Assembly (NCBI RefSeq): GCF_003672135.1
Contig: NC_039506.1
Span: forward strand, 2,666,001-2,730,000
Direction: 5' to 3'
Source: Ooceraea biroi
Taxonomy: Eukaryota > Arthropoda > Insecta > Hymenoptera > Formicidae
Length of the DNA: 64,000 bases
Shown: in pieces, positions 63,059 through 64,000 of the stretch
Layout: each line of letters begins with the position of its first letter
Numbering within the stretch: the stretch's first letter is position 1
Made by a program: the position numbers and the translations under genes
Notes under the pieces: generated by a model
What the model was told of the DNA's origin: nothing
What the model saw: the letters and a program-made list of their open reading frames with translations, nothing else
Databases searched by the model: none

Positions 63059-64000
63059 CTCGTTCGCGGTGGACTCGGGAACGGCGGGATGCTTGTCGAG
63101 CACGACTGGCTGCGCGCATCTCGGTAGTGGACGCGTATATCAGCATCGCGTCTTCAACGTCACGACGTTCCAACTCGGCCTTGTCAGTCCATCCGCAGCA
63201 TCCGACGGCTGCGCCTTGAGTGGCAGCGATTCATTCCGCTCTCTTATACCCTCGCTCGCTCCGCTCTTCGCGCGGCCTGACAGGCGATGTGAACGCACCG
63301 GGAGAGGATGCTGGTGCCGCTGCTGTTGATGCCTGCCGCTGTTGCTGCGCGTGCAATATGTGACTGGTATATCTGGTGTGCGCGTCACACGCGCGGGCCT
63401 CGACGTCGTCGATGAATTTCGGCGCATTTTACTGCGCGTTACCTTCCCGTGACAAAACGCGCCATCGTTCGGCTCTAAATTAGCGCGCGGGGGAAATGGT
63501 AAATACGCGGACCGATTTAAATTCCTCGGCGTGCGTCCAGGCCCCGGCGTTTTCGGCGGTGCGCGCTTTACGATGAATCAATGCCTCCTTCAGTGGCGTT
63601 GATGCATTCTGCTGCGCCGTCTCCCCGCGGTAGACTAAACAAATCAAGGAATAGTCTCGGCTGTCTCTCCGCGCCTTCCGCCGTCCTGTCAGTTAGTAAT
63701 TTCGTGACGAAGCGTCGCTTAATTGGTCGCCGTTAAATTAGCGCGTCATACGCGCGACGTGACTTATATCCGCATTTCTACATACATACATATATTATAA
63801 ATATACATTACACACGTGCACGTATTTTATCACGGAATTTATCGTTCTACATTCTGGACGAGGTAAAATTGAAGCACAACTAGATTTCTTTTTGGACACG
63901 TGGACTTTCTAAACTTCATGCGATCGATAAACCTAATTTCGCAGCCATTCGTTATCCAGTCGTAAGTGATCAACGTTTCGTTATCAATAGACGGGCGATT

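Larger units (their letters stand above)
52276..64000 (+). other. Intron-like sequence downstream of the 52.1-kb exon
   Basis: The 11.7 kb after the donor at 52276 shows no convincing coding exon on either strand. GC-rich and TAAT-rich segments alternate, with short microsatellites at 52.63 kb (GT), 53.83 kb (CAGA), 55.04 kb (GA), 59.09 kb (GA), 60.63 kb (CCGA) and 63.0 kb (GA). Long first coding introns are typical of PRDM16-type genes, which is consistent but not proof. Confidence 0.4.

Overview
The window looks like insect nuclear DNA. CpG is abundant rather than depleted. Purine/pyrimidine and CGA/GAC microsatellites are frequent, and GC-rich stretches alternate with short AT-rich patches full of TAAT-type words. 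There is no operon-like gene packing and no long conserved reading frame. This composition fits a hymenopteran, most likely an ant; that assignment is inference, because no marker gene is present. Almost all of the 64 kb appears to be non-coding intron or intergenic sequence of a large gene. Most open frames are R/S/P-rich translations of GC-rich DNA or microsatellites and are not called as genes.

The one place where several independent gene signals coincide is 52.12-52.28 kb on the + strand. A pyrimidine tract ends in TTTTAG and is followed directly by GTAAGT, the form of a recursive-splicing ratchet point. A 132-base exon-like segment follows. It has an in-frame stop, no other upstream ATG, an ATG opening a short peptide that begins MRSKQQPRPS, and two same-phase donor sites 15 bases apart. 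The MRSK start recalls the extreme N-terminus of PRDM3/PRDM16 (Drosophila hamlet family), which binds the NuRD subunit RBBP4; it is less like the FOG/SALL/BCL11 'RRKQ..P' motif. My working model is that this is the first coding exon of such a zinc-finger regulator, that the upstream ~52 kb is 5' intron or regulatory DNA, and that the last ~11.7 kb is the start of intron 1.

Layout: 1-17.4 kb mixed sequence with microsatellites; 17.4-19.25 kb GC-rich island with a G-quadruplex motif and a possible 5' exon; 19.25-24.7 kb mostly AT-rich; 24.7-25.6 kb a large GT/CA inverted arrangement followed by a cluster of splice-like signals; 25.6-33.4 kb ordinary, with a GATA/TAAT-dense block; 33.4-34.4 kb GA/CTC repeats; 38.0-38.5 kb a cluster of alternating purine-pyrimidine tracts with a TATA box; 42.2-45.35 kb GC-rich region with donors on both strands; 45.4-46.2 kb AT-rich with a 13-bp triple repeat; 46.8-50.5 kb GC-rich with a strong G4 motif and a 180-bp GA tract; 52.1 kb the exon; 52.3-64 kb intron-like sequence. 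No tRNA, rRNA, CRISPR array or intact transposon was found.
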